NCBI RefSeq assembly: GCF_037203605.1
Contig: NZ_JBBDHC010000006.1
Span: 1-64,000 of the forward strand
DNA: 64,000 nt
Direction: 5' to 3'
DNA from: Denitratimonas tolerans
GTDB taxonomy: Bacteria > Pseudomonadota > Gammaproteobacteria > Xanthomonadales > Xanthomonadaceae
Shown here: in pieces, positions 56,439-64,000 of the stretch
How positions within the stretch are numbered: the stretch's first letter is position 1
Layout of the letters: every line of letters begins with the position of its first letter
Notes under the pieces: model-generated
Told to the model about the DNA's origin: nothing
The model's input: the letters and a program-made list of their open reading frames with translations, nothing else
The model's database searches: none
Translations under genes and position numbers: made by a program

Positions 56439-57832
56439 GCCGCGCTCCTCACCAACGGCAGGGCACCGATCATGTAGTAGTCCATTTCGCTGTCATCGAA
56501 GTGGCTGCGATCCAGTATCGCCTCGCAGCCGGCCAGGGTCTGCTCGATCGACACGCGGTGCCCCGGCGTCGCGCTGAAGGACTCGGCGGCATGGAAGGGC
56601 TGGGTCAGGAAGCGTTCGAGACGGCGCGCCCGCGCCACCACCGCGCGATCGGCGGCGGAAAGCTCCTCCATGCCCAGCATCGCGATGATGTCGCGCAGTT
56701 CCTCGTATTCGGCCAGGGTGCGGCGCACCGCGCGGGCGATGTCGTAGTGGCGCTGCCCGACCACGGCCGGGGTCAGCATCACCGAGCTGGAGGCGAGCGG
56801 ATCGACCGCCGGGTACAGGCCCTCGCTGGCGCGCTTGCGCGAGAGCACCACCGAGGCGGAAAGATGCGAAAAGATGTGCACGGCGGCCGGGTCGGTGAAG
56901 TCGTCGGCCGGCACGTAGACCGCCTGTACCGAGGTGATCGCGCCGTTGCGGGTCGAGGTGATGCGCTCCTGCAGGCTGGCCAGCTCGGTCGCCAGGGTGG
57001 GCTGGTAGCCCACGCGCGAGGGCATGCGGCCAAGGAGGCCCGACACCTCGGCCCCGGCCTGGACGAAGCGGAACACGTTGTCCATCAGCAGCAGCACGTC
57101 CTGCCGAAGCTCGTCGCGAAAATATTCGGCCATGGTCAGCGCGGCCTTGCCCACCAGGAAGCGCACCCCCGGGGCCTCGTTCATCTGGCCGAACAGCATC
57201 ACCGTCTGGTCGCGCACGCCGGCTTCGGCCATCTCGCGGTACAGCTCTTCGGCCTCGCGCGAGCGCTCGCCGATGCCGCAGAACAGGCTCACCCCGTGGT
57301 GGTGGCTGACGGTGTTGTGGATCAACTCGTTGATCAGCACCGTCTTGCCGACGCCGGCACCGCCGAACAGGCCGGTCTTGCCGCCGCGCTCGATCGGGGA
57401 AAGCAGGTCGAGCGCCTTGATGCCGGTTTCCAGCACCGCGCCGCGCACCACGCGCTCCTCCAACGGCGGCGGCGGGCGGTGGATCGGGCGACGCTGCCCG
57501 GTTTGCAGCGCCGGCCCGCCGTCGATCGGCTCGCCAAAGAGGTTCAGCATCCGGCCCAGCACGGCCTCGCCCACCGGCACCTCGATCGGCGCGCCGCTGG
57601 CCGTCACTTCGCCCCCCAGACCCAGGCCGCGCACCGGTGCCAGCGCGATGCAGCGCACCGTGTCCTGATTCAGGAGGCTGGCCACTTCCAGCCGCAGGGC
57701 GCCGGCATGCAGCATGTCCTGGATGCGCGGCACGGCACCGGGGAAGCGCACGTCCACGACGTCGCCGCGAATCCTGGTCACCGTTCCCGTGGCGCGTTGG
57801 CTGGACAGCGTGGCATCTCCGCGTCGCGTCAT
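56435..57832 (-). CDS. atpD: N-type ATPase beta subunit
   Basis: 465 residues, catalytic F1 beta homologue. P-loop GGAGVGKTVLINELIHN (about 155), GIGERSREAEELYREM, LLLMDNVFRFVQAGAEVSGLLGRMPSRVGYQPTL and DFTDPAAVHIFSHL. ATG 57832 (MTRRGDATL) opens the homologous part; the frame continues upstream without similarity. It is first gene of the nine-gene operon atpDCQRBEFAG, read away from the DUF4159 gene. Confidence 0.95.
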   Translation of the reverse strand: MTRRGDATLSSQRATGTVTRIRGDVVDVRFPGAVPRIQDMLHAGALRLEVASLLNQDTVRCIALAPVRGLGLGGEVTASGAPIEVPVGEAVLGRMLNLFGEPIDGGPALQTGQRRPIHRPPPPLEERVVRGAVLETGIKALDLLSPIERGGKTGLFGGAGVGKTVLINELIHNTVSHHHGVSLFCGIGERSREAEELYREMAEAGVRDQTVMLFGQMNEAPGVRFLVGKAALTMAEYFRDELRQDVLLLMDNVFRFVQAGAEVSGLLGRMPSRVGYQPTLATELASLQERITSTRNGAITSVQAVYVPADDFTDPAAVHIFSHLSASVVLSRKRASEGLYPAVDPLASSSVMLTPAVVGQRHYDIARAVRRTLAEYEELRDIIAMLGMEELSAADRAVVARARRLERFLTQPFHAAESFSATPGHRVSIEQTLAGCEAILDRSHFDDSEMDYYMIGALPLVRSAA

Positions 57833-57996
57833 GAAGCCCCATGGTATTGCAAGATGCGCGCTTCGACGCGACGAGGCGACGACGCGCGCGGTGATGCTAC
57901 TGTCTGGCCTTCGCAGCGCCCGCGCGCCGCACCCGTACCACACCTCCAGGCCGCCCGCCCTTGCTTCGCTCCGCCCGCCCGTCAAAAGCTCCCGTC

Positions 57997-58743
57997 ATGA
58001 GTCGCGCGCAGTTCCTGCGCGGGCTGCTGGCCGGAGGCGCGGCACTGGCGCTGGCCCCGTGGGTCAGCGCCAGTGCCAATCCCCAATCGCCAATCCCCAA
58101 TCCCCGGGGCGGCGCTGGCACCGGCCCGTATGACTTCCACTTCACCCGCCTGCGCTACGACTCGGGCGACTGGGACGTGGACGCGCGCATGCCCTCCAAC
58201 CTCATCACATCGCTGATCGATTACACCCACCTGCGGATCGATCCGGTCGAGCACGTGGTGGCGCTGGCGGACCCGCGCATGCTGACCGCGCCGTTCTGCT
58301 ACCTCGCCGGTCACACCCTGGTCGAGTTCAATCCCGAAGAGCGCCGCAACTTCGAGCACTACGTGAAAAACGGCGGCTTCGTCTTCGTGGATGACTGCAA
58401 CCACGACATCGATGGCCTGTTCGCGCGCTCCTTCGAGGCGCAGATGGCCTCGATCTTCGGACCCAGGGCGCTGCGCAAGCTGCCCAACAATCACCCGATC
58501 TACTCCAGCTTCTTCCGCTTCCCCGATGGCCCACCGGCCACCAGCTTCGAGCTCAACGGCTGGGGCGACGACCTGGTGCACGACTACCTCAAGGGCATCG
58601 AGGTCGACGGCCGCCTGGGCGTGCTCTACAGCAACAAGGACTATGGCTGCGAGTGGGACTACGACTGGCGCAACAAGCGCTTCCTTGCCGAAGACAATAC
58701 CCGGTTCGGCGTCAACATCATCATGTACGCACTGATGGCCTGA
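57997..58743 (+). CDS. DUF4159 domain protein, exported
   Basis: 248 residues. A signal-like N-terminus (FLRGLLAGGAALALAPWVSASA) precedes a DUF4159 domain (about 45-245) with YDFHFTRLRYDSGDWD, NGGFVFVDDCNHD, LPNNHPIYSSFF and KDYGCEWDYDWRNKRF. The family is often encoded beside MoxR/DUF58 clusters; its role is unknown. ATG 57997 was chosen; a TTG at 57961 would lengthen the leader. It starts a plus-strand operon that runs past the window end. Confidence 0.88.
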   Translation: MSRAQFLRGLLAGGAALALAPWVSASANPQSPIPNPRGGAGTGPYDFHFTRLRYDSGDWDVDARMPSNLITSLIDYTHLRIDPVEHVVALADPRMLTAPFCYLAGHTLVEFNPEERRNFEHYVKNGGFVFVDDCNHDIDGLFARSFEAQMASIFGPRALRKLPNNHPIYSSFFRFPDGPPATSFELNGWGDDLVHDYLKGIEVDGRLGVLYSNKDYGCEWDYDWRNKRFLAEDNTRFGVNIIMYALMA

Positions 58744-58750
58744 AACCTCC

Positions 58751-59752
58751 ATGCAAATTCCCGAGAACGAAGCCGCCGTGTCGCAGCGGATCGAGCGCCT
58801 CGACGCCCTGCGTCGCGCCATCGCCACCGCCGTGGTCGGCCAGGAGGCCGTGGTCGAACAGCTCCTGATCGCGCTCCTGGCTGGCGGCCACTGCCTGATC
58901 GAAGGCGTGCCGGGGCTGGGCAAGACCCTGCTGGTGCGCTCACTGGCGCAGGCGCTGGCGCTGGACTTCCGCCGCGTGCAATTCACCCCCGACCTCATGC
59001 CCAGCGACATCCTCGGCGCGGAGCTGCTGGAGGAGGACCGCGGCACCGGGCACCGCCAGTTCCGCTTCCAGAAAGGACCGGTCTTCACCCACCTGCTGCT
59101 GGCCGACGAGCTCAACCGCACCCCGCCCAAGACCCAGGCCGCGCTGCTGGAGGCCATGGCCGAGCGCACCGTGAGCTATGCCGGCACCACCTATGCCCTG
59201 CCCGCGCCGTTCTTCGTGCTGGCGACCCAGAATCCGCTCGAACAGGCCGGCACCTATCCCCTGCCGGAAGCCCAGCTCGACCGCTTCCTGCTGCACGTGA
59301 TGGTGTCCTATCCCGACGAGGACGATGAACGCGAGATCCTGCACCAGACCACGGGCGGCCCGGCCGCGCTGGTGCCGCGGGTGATGGGTGCCGACGATGT
59401 GCTCGCGGCGCAGGCGCTGGTGCGCGGGATCCACGTCGGCGATGACCTGCTCACCTGGATCACCCGGCTGGTGCGCGCCAGCCGCCCCGACGATCCGCTG
59501 GCACCGCCCGAGGTGCGCGGCTACGTGCGCTGGGGTGCCGGCCCGCGCGCCGGGCAGTCGCTGGTGCTGGCCAGCAAGGCCCGCGCCCTGCTGCACGGAC
59601 GCCTCGCCGCCACGCGCGAGGATGCTGCCGCGCTGGCCGCGCCGGTGATGCGCCACCGCCTGCTGCTGTCGTTCGCGGCCGAGGCCGAAGGCAAGTCGGC
59701 GGACGAGGTGATCGCCGCGCTGCTGCGGGCCGTGCCGTATCCCGCGCCTTGA
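58751..59752 (+). CDS. MoxR family AAA+ ATPase
   Basis: 333 residues. Walker A GVPGLGKTLLVRSLA (about 57), Walker B LLADELNRTPPKTQAALLEAM, sensor 1 FFVLATQNPLEQAGTYPLPEAQLDRFL. MoxR proteins act as chaperones that use ATP to assemble or mature partner complexes, usually with VWA/DUF58 proteins. It starts eight bases after the DUF4159 gene. Confidence 0.95.
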   Translation: MQIPENEAAVSQRIERLDALRRAIATAVVGQEAVVEQLLIALLAGGHCLIEGVPGLGKTLLVRSLAQALALDFRRVQFTPDLMPSDILGAELLEEDRGTGHRQFRFQKGPVFTHLLLADELNRTPPKTQAALLEAMAERTVSYAGTTYALPAPFFVLATQNPLEQAGTYPLPEAQLDRFLLHVMVSYPDEDDEREILHQTTGGPAALVPRVMGADDVLAAQALVRGIHVGDDLLTWITRLVRASRPDDPLAPPEVRGYVRWGAGPRAGQSLVLASKARALLHGRLAATREDAAALAAPVMRHRLLLSFAAEAEGKSADEVIAALLRAVPYPAP

Positions 59753-59762
59753 GCCGCGCGCC

Positions 59763-60650
59763 GTGGCGCATGCGCTGATCCCGCCCGATGTCCTGAGCCG
59801 GCTGAAGAACCTGCGGCTGGCGGCGGCGCGCTCGACGGGTGCCGGCGGCATCGGCCAGCACGCCAGCCACACCCGCGGTGCAGGGCTGGAGTTCGTGCAG
59901 TATCGCGGCTATGAGCCCGGCGATGCGCTGCGCCAGGTCGACTGGAAGCTCTATGCGCGCTCGGACCGCTTTTTCGTGCGCGAAGCCGAACGCGAAAGTC
60001 CGCTCACGCTGTGGCTGCTGGTCGACGGTTCGGCGTCGATGGCGCAGTCCGACCGCGCGCGCCCGGAGTGGAGCCGCCTCGACGGCGCGCGCCTGATCGC
60101 CGCCTGCATCGCGGAAATCGCGCTGCGTCAGGGCGACCGCGTCGGCCTTGTCGGTCTGCACGCGACCGATTTGCGGATGCTGCCGCCGCGCGCCGGCACC
60201 CGTGCGCACAACGGCCTGTGGCTGGCGCTCCAGGCGCTGGAGTGCGGCGGGCATTTCCCAGCCCGGGCCCGGCTGGCACCGCTGTGGGAACGCACCCGCG
60301 CGGGCGATCTGGTGATCCTGATCGGCGATCTGTTCGACGAGGCGGCGGTGGCGCTGGCCGAACGCCTCGCCGCCGCCGGTCGCGAGGTCCGCACGATCCA
60401 GCTCCTTACCGCCGAAGAGCGCGACTTTCCCTTCGACGGCAGCTTCCTGTTCCACGACGCGGAAACCGGTGCCGAAATCCAGGGCGATGCCCGCGCCATG
60501 CGCGACGGTTATCTGGAGCGGTTCAGCGCCGCGCTGCGCGCGCTCGACGCCCGCCTGGACGCCGCCGGCATCGCACGCGCGCGCGGCGCGCTCGACGAAC
60601 CGCCCGACCGGGTGCTGCACCGCATCCTCGCGCCGGGAGCGCCGGCGTGA
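59763..60650 (+). CDS. DUF58 domain protein
   Basis: 295 residues. The DUF58 signature is GLEFVQYRGYEPGDALRQVDWKLYARSDRFFVREAERE, followed by a VWA-like part with LVDGSASMAQS, a degenerate metal-adhesion site. Such proteins are partners of MoxR. The start is GTG at 59763, ten bases after MoxR. Its stop overlaps the next start (GTGA). Confidence 0.92.
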   Translation: MAHALIPPDVLSRLKNLRLAAARSTGAGGIGQHASHTRGAGLEFVQYRGYEPGDALRQVDWKLYARSDRFFVREAERESPLTLWLLVDGSASMAQSDRARPEWSRLDGARLIAACIAEIALRQGDRVGLVGLHATDLRMLPPRAGTRAHNGLWLALQALECGGHFPARARLAPLWERTRAGDLVILIGDLFDEAAVALAERLAAAGREVRTIQLLTAEERDFPFDGSFLFHDAETGAEIQGDARAMRDGYLERFSAALRALDARLDAAGIARARGALDEPPDRVLHRILAPGAPA

Positions 60651-61807
60651 GTCTCGCGCTGCTGCTGCCCGGCGCGCTGGCGGCGCTGACCGCGCTGGCG
60701 CTGCCGGTCCTGATCCACCTGGCGCGCCGCGACGTGCACCGGCGCATCGACTTTGCCGCGCTGCGCTGGCTTGCGCCCGAGGCGCGCCCGCGCCGGCGGC
60801 TGCGGCTGGAGGAACGCGCGCTGCTCGCCGCACGCCTCGTTCTGCTCGCGCTGATCGCGCTGTGGCTGGCGCAGCCGGCGCTGTCGGGTGCCGGCGACGC
60901 GCGCCCCTTCGTTGCCGTGATGCCGGGCGTTTCCGCGGCATCCCTGACCGCGCAGGCGCTGCCGGCCAGGGCCCGCCTGCACTGGCTGGCGGAAGGTTTT
61001 CCGGCGCTGGGAGACGGCGCGCCGAACGCGCCGCAGCCCGTCGCCAGCCTGCTGCGCCAGCTCGATGCCGAGCTCGATGCCGCCGCGCCGCTGATCGTGC
61101 TGGCCACGCCGATCTTCGACGGCGCGGACGCGCAGATTCCACGGCTGTCGCGCACGCTGGACTGGCGCATCGCGCCGGGCTCGCCGCCCGGCGTCCGCCC
61201 GCCGCCCGAACCCGGACCACCCGCGCTGCACGTGATTGCCGACGCCGCGCACGCGGCAGGTGCGCGCTACCTGCAGGCCGCCGCATCCGCATGGGGCGGC
61301 TCGGACGCGCCCATCCCCACGCACGCGCCCGACGCCGCCCTGCCCGCCGACCGCACGGGGTTCGTCGCCTGGCTGGCGGAAGGCGCGCTGCCCGAGGCGC
61401 TGCAAACCCGAATCGCCGAAGGCGGCACCGCTCTGCTGGCGGCCGATTCGCCGCTTCCCGCCGGCGTGGATGCGGTTGCGCTCTGGCGCGACGCGGACGG
61501 GGCGAGCCTGGCCGAAGGCGCGGCTTTCGGACGCGGCCGCGCGCTGCGTTTCACCCGCGCACTGGATCCGCAGGTGTTTCCGGCCCTGCTCGAAGCCGAT
61601 TTTCCGCAGCGGCTGCGCGCGCTTTTGCAGGGATCGGCACCGGAACCGGCGCGCGCCGACGCCCGCGCCTGGCGTCCGCTCGACGGTGCCGCGCCGTGGC
61701 CGGAATCCCCGCGCGACCTGCGCCCGTGGCTGGCGCTCCTGATCGCGCTGGCGTTCGGCGCGGAGCGCTGGCTGGCCGCGCGCCTGCCTCAAAGGAGCGC
61801 GGCTTGA
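60647..61807 (+). CDS. BatA-like membrane protein
   Basis: 386 residues. The N-terminal about 75 residues form the two-helix module common to BatA-type proteins (LALPVLIHLARRDVHRRIDFAALRWL, then RLEERALLAARLVLLALIALWLAQP). The large middle region is alanine/proline-rich and probably periplasmic, without a VWA MIDAS. A final helix (WLALLIALAFGAERWLAAR) ends it. GTG start at 60647. It belongs to the aerotolerance-operon type cluster. Confidence 0.82.
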   Translation: MSLALLLPGALAALTALALPVLIHLARRDVHRRIDFAALRWLAPEARPRRRLRLEERALLAARLVLLALIALWLAQPALSGAGDARPFVAVMPGVSAASLTAQALPARARLHWLAEGFPALGDGAPNAPQPVASLLRQLDAELDAAAPLIVLATPIFDGADAQIPRLSRTLDWRIAPGSPPGVRPPPEPGPPALHVIADAAHAAGARYLQAAASAWGGSDAPIPTHAPDAALPADRTGFVAWLAEGALPEALQTRIAEGGTALLAADSPLPAGVDAVALWRDADGASLAEGAAFGRGRALRFTRALDPQVFPALLEADFPQRLRALLQGSAPEPARADARAWRPLDGAAPWPESPRDLRPWLALLIALAFGAERWLAARLPQRSAA

Positions 61808-63924
61808 ACGCGCTGCCGCGCCGCATCTGGCTGGCGGCACGCCGTCGCGATGCCGCGATCACGCTCGCCTTCGGCCTGCCGTGGCTCGCGGCCATCACCC
61901 TGCTTGCCGCGCGCCTGGGCGGAAGCCGCGCGGCGGGCCTGGCGCTGGCCACGCTCGCCTTGCTGTCGGGCGCTCTCGTGATCGCGCGATGGCGACGGCG
62001 CGATGCGCGCTGGCTGGTACGCGCGCTCGACGCCGCGCGGCCGGATCTGGACGACAGCGCCGACCTGTTGCTGCCCGACGCCGCGCCGTCGGCGCTCCAG
62101 CGGCTCCAGCGCCAGCGCTTGCTGGACCGCCTGCAAGCGCGGCCTGCGGACCTGCGCGCGCCCTGGCCCGCCGGCGCGCTGGCATGCTCGTTCGCTCTGG
62201 CCGCGGGCTGCGCGCTGGCCGCAGGGTTCTGGCCGGCACCATCGGCCGCGCCCGAGCAAGTCGCCCGCACCGCCGTCGTCGATACCGGCCCGCTGCGCCT
62301 CATCGACACCACCGTCGAAATCACGCCACCGCCCTACACCGGCCTGCCGCCGACAACGAGCGCCACGCTGTCGCTGCGCGCACCGCAGGATTCGCGGCTG
62401 CGCTGGCGGCTGCGGTTTTCCTCTCCGCCCCGCGAGGCGGCGCTGCTCCTGCTCGACGGCCGCCGCGTCACGCTCACGCAGGAGGGCGATCTGTGGCTGG
62501 CCGAGCTGGGGCTGGATCGCTCCGTGCTCTACCGCATCGAGGCGGACGGCGTGGCGCCGGGCGATGCGCCCGCACGCCTCGACGCGATTGCCGACCAGCC
62601 GCCGCAGATTCGCGTGCTCGCACCCGAGCACGGCCTGAGCCAGGCTGCACCCGGCCAGAAGCGCTGGTCGGTGGCCTTCGAGGCCAGCGACGACCATGCG
62701 CTGGCCGGATTTGCCAGCCTGCGCATCACCCACGCCCAGGGCAGCGGCGAGAACATCGGCGTCTCCGAACGAACCCTGCGCCTGCGCGGCGAGGGCGAGC
62801 CCGCGCGCCGGCGCTATGCGCACGCGCTCGATCTCGCCGGCCTGGGCTACGCGCCCGGCGACGACCTCATCGTCCAGCTCGCGGTGCGCGATACCCGCGC
62901 GCCGGTGCCGCAGGAGACGCGCAGCGCCAGCCTGATCCTGCGCTGGGCGAACGCGGGCGACGCCGGATCGGGCGACCTCGAAGCGGCCGTCCAGCGCGTG
63001 CTGCCGGCCTATTTCCGCAGCCAGCGCCAGATCATCCTCGACGCCGAGGCGCTGCTGCGCGAGAAGCCGGCGCTGGAGGCGGGTGCCTTTGCCCGGCGCG
63101 CCGATGCGCTGGGCGTCGATCAGCGCATCCTGCGGCTGCGCTACGGCCAGTTCCTGGGCGAGGAATCCGAAGGCGCACCCGGCGGGCTTGCCACCGGGCC
63201 GTCGGAAGACGGCGATGACCACGACGATGCCGGGGGACACGACGACCACGATCATGCCCGCGAGGCGCATCCTGAAAGCTTCGGCCAGGACATGGACCTC
63301 ATCGCCAGCTTCGGCCACAGCCACGACATCCCCGAGGCCGCGACCCTGCTCGATGCGCGCACCCGGGAGGTGCTGCGCAAGGCGCTGGGGCAGATGTGGC
63401 AGTCCGAGCTGGGCCTGCGCCAGGCGCAGCCGCAGGCCGCGCTGCCGCACGCCTACCGCGCGCTCGATCTCATCAAGGAGGTGCAGCAGGCCGACCGCAT
63501 CTACCTGCCCCGGCTCGGCACGGACCTGCCGCCGATCGACGAAGCCCGGCGGCTGGGCGGCACCCGCGACGGTCTGGCATCGCGCCCCGACCCGCTGCGC
63601 CCGGCGCAGCTCGAACCCGACGATCTGCCCGCGCTCTGGCGCGCGCTGGGCGACATGGATACAGCTCCCCTCGACCCGACGCTGCTCCAGCGCCTGCGCG
63701 CTGCGCTGGCGGCGCAGTCCGGGCGCGCGGCCGACCCGCTTGTGCTGCAGGAGGCGCTCGACGCCGCGGCGCGCCAGCCGGACTGCCGCGACTGCCGGCA
63801 CGCCCTGCGCGCGGCGCTCTGGCCGCTGCTGGATGCGCCGCCTGCGGCCGTGTCGCGCCGCCCCGCGCACGATGCGGCAGGCGCGCGCTATCTCGACGCG
63901 CTGCGCACCGGGGAAACCGAATGA
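61804..63924 (+). CDS. DUF4175-like membrane protein
   Basis: 706 residues from a TTG at 61804 that overlaps the previous stop as TTGA; the true start could be slightly downstream. Two membrane helices lie near the N-terminus (about 18-60) and one near 120. A periplasmic region follows with VEITPPPYTGLPP, as in DUF4175/BatA-associated proteins, then ASDDHALAGFASL. A His/Asp-rich tract occurs at about residues 472-490. The C-terminal part is helical and has the pair CRDCRH. Function unknown. Its stop overlaps the next start (ATGA). Confidence 0.75.
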   Translation: MNALPRRIWLAARRRDAAITLAFGLPWLAAITLLAARLGGSRAAGLALATLALLSGALVIARWRRRDARWLVRALDAARPDLDDSADLLLPDAAPSALQRLQRQRLLDRLQARPADLRAPWPAGALACSFALAAGCALAAGFWPAPSAAPEQVARTAVVDTGPLRLIDTTVEITPPPYTGLPPTTSATLSLRAPQDSRLRWRLRFSSPPREAALLLLDGRRVTLTQEGDLWLAELGLDRSVLYRIEADGVAPGDAPARLDAIADQPPQIRVLAPEHGLSQAAPGQKRWSVAFEASDDHALAGFASLRITHAQGSGENIGVSERTLRLRGEGEPARRRYAHALDLAGLGYAPGDDLIVQLAVRDTRAPVPQETRSASLILRWANAGDAGSGDLEAAVQRVLPAYFRSQRQIILDAEALLREKPALEAGAFARRADALGVDQRILRLRYGQFLGEESEGAPGGLATGPSEDGDDHDDAGGHDDHDHAREAHPESFGQDMDLIASFGHSHDIPEAATLLDARTREVLRKALGQMWQSELGLRQAQPQAALPHAYRALDLIKEVQQADRIYLPRLGTDLPPIDEARRLGGTRDGLASRPDPLRPAQLEPDDLPALWRALGDMDTAPLDPTLLQRLRAALAAQSGRAADPLVLQEALDAAARQPDCRDCRHALRAALWPLLDAPPAAVSRRPAHDAAGARYLDALRTGETE

Positions 63925-64000
63925 TCGGCGCATCGCCACCCGTGCTGACGGGCATCGCGCTGGCGCTTGCGGTGCTCGCGTCGTGGCTGCGGCTGATGCG
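63921..64000 (+). CDS. Start of a further membrane protein, cut by the window end
   Basis: ATG at 63921 overlaps the previous stop as ATGA. The visible 26 residues (IGASPPVLTGIALALAVLASW) look like the start of a membrane helix. By position it is the next member of the MoxR/DUF58 cluster. Too short to classify. Confidence 0.6.
   Translation, partial: MIGASPPVLTGIALALAVLASWLRLM

Noticed and set aside
60469..63924. An 1151-residue plus-strand open frame in another phase over the BatA and DUF4175 genes
   Set aside because: Arg/Ala-rich without motifs until it joins the frame of the DUF4175-like gene. The overlapping start/stop junctions support separate genes.

Overview
This is a 64 kb stretch of GC-rich (roughly two-thirds G+C) chromosomal DNA. 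It is densely packed and has short intergenic gaps. The gene set points to a gammaproteobacterium of the Xanthomonadales/Lysobacterales, probably near Rhodanobacteraceae/Dokdonella-type genera. The supporting signs are an ECF-like sigma factor paired with a Pkn2-type kinase-TPR protein, secreted proteins ending in IFSDGFE, TrpS with a C-terminal extension, the gpmI-envC-ctpA order, and many GTG starts in four-base overlaps. The taxonomic call is inference; no rRNA or tRNA gene was seen.

Layout. 0.3-9.7 kb (+): DUF192 lipoprotein, hemL, sigma factor plus membrane Ser/Thr kinase with TPRs, secreted beta-helix protein, YVTN propeller with an IPTL-like sorting tail. 9.8-18.5 kb (mostly -): M20 amidohydrolase, argD-type aminotransferase, class IV PLP enzyme, glyoxalase I, ComEA-like HhH protein, Hpt protein (+), EamA exporter, M28 lipoprotein peptidase, beta-solenoid protein. 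18.6-22.8 kb (+): gpmI, envC, ctpA. 22.8-32.5 kb: DUF4156 lipoprotein, M16 protease, a second and truncated kinase, ppk2 bracketed by direct repeats, a small DGFE protein with a YadA-head/S74 fibre protein, and a phospholipase D-like protein. 32.6-35.3 kb (+): trpS, a small membrane protein, an MBL hydrolase.

35.6-40.3 kb (-): ompW behind a candidate Fnr/Anr box, an S1/P1 nuclease, and an allantoin-to-glyoxylate block (puuE, uraD, alc, allA) in which a MITE-like element has rewritten the uraD 3' end. 40.4-44.3 kb (-): DcaP-like porin, DUF485 protein, actP and uspA, an organic-acid uptake operon. 44.4-46.0 kb (-): rpsP-rimM-trmD without rplS. 46.1-51.1 kb: diguanylate cyclase, AhpD-like protein, and a TldD/PmbA pair whose TldD member carries a Tat signal.

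51.2-57.8 kb (-): a complete N-type ATPase operon in the order atpD-C-Q-R-B-E-F-A-G, with a b-subunit that appears fused to a delta-like domain and a c-subunit with two membrane carboxylates. 58.0-64.0 kb (+): a MoxR/DUF58/BatA-type cluster (DUF4159, MoxR ATPase, DUF58, BatA-like, DUF4175-like, and a further gene cut by the window end).

The strongest unusual signals are the N-ATPase with its b-delta fusion, the MITE-like insertion in uraD, the repeats bracketing ppk2, the exported TldD, and the IFSDGFE-ending secreted proteins.
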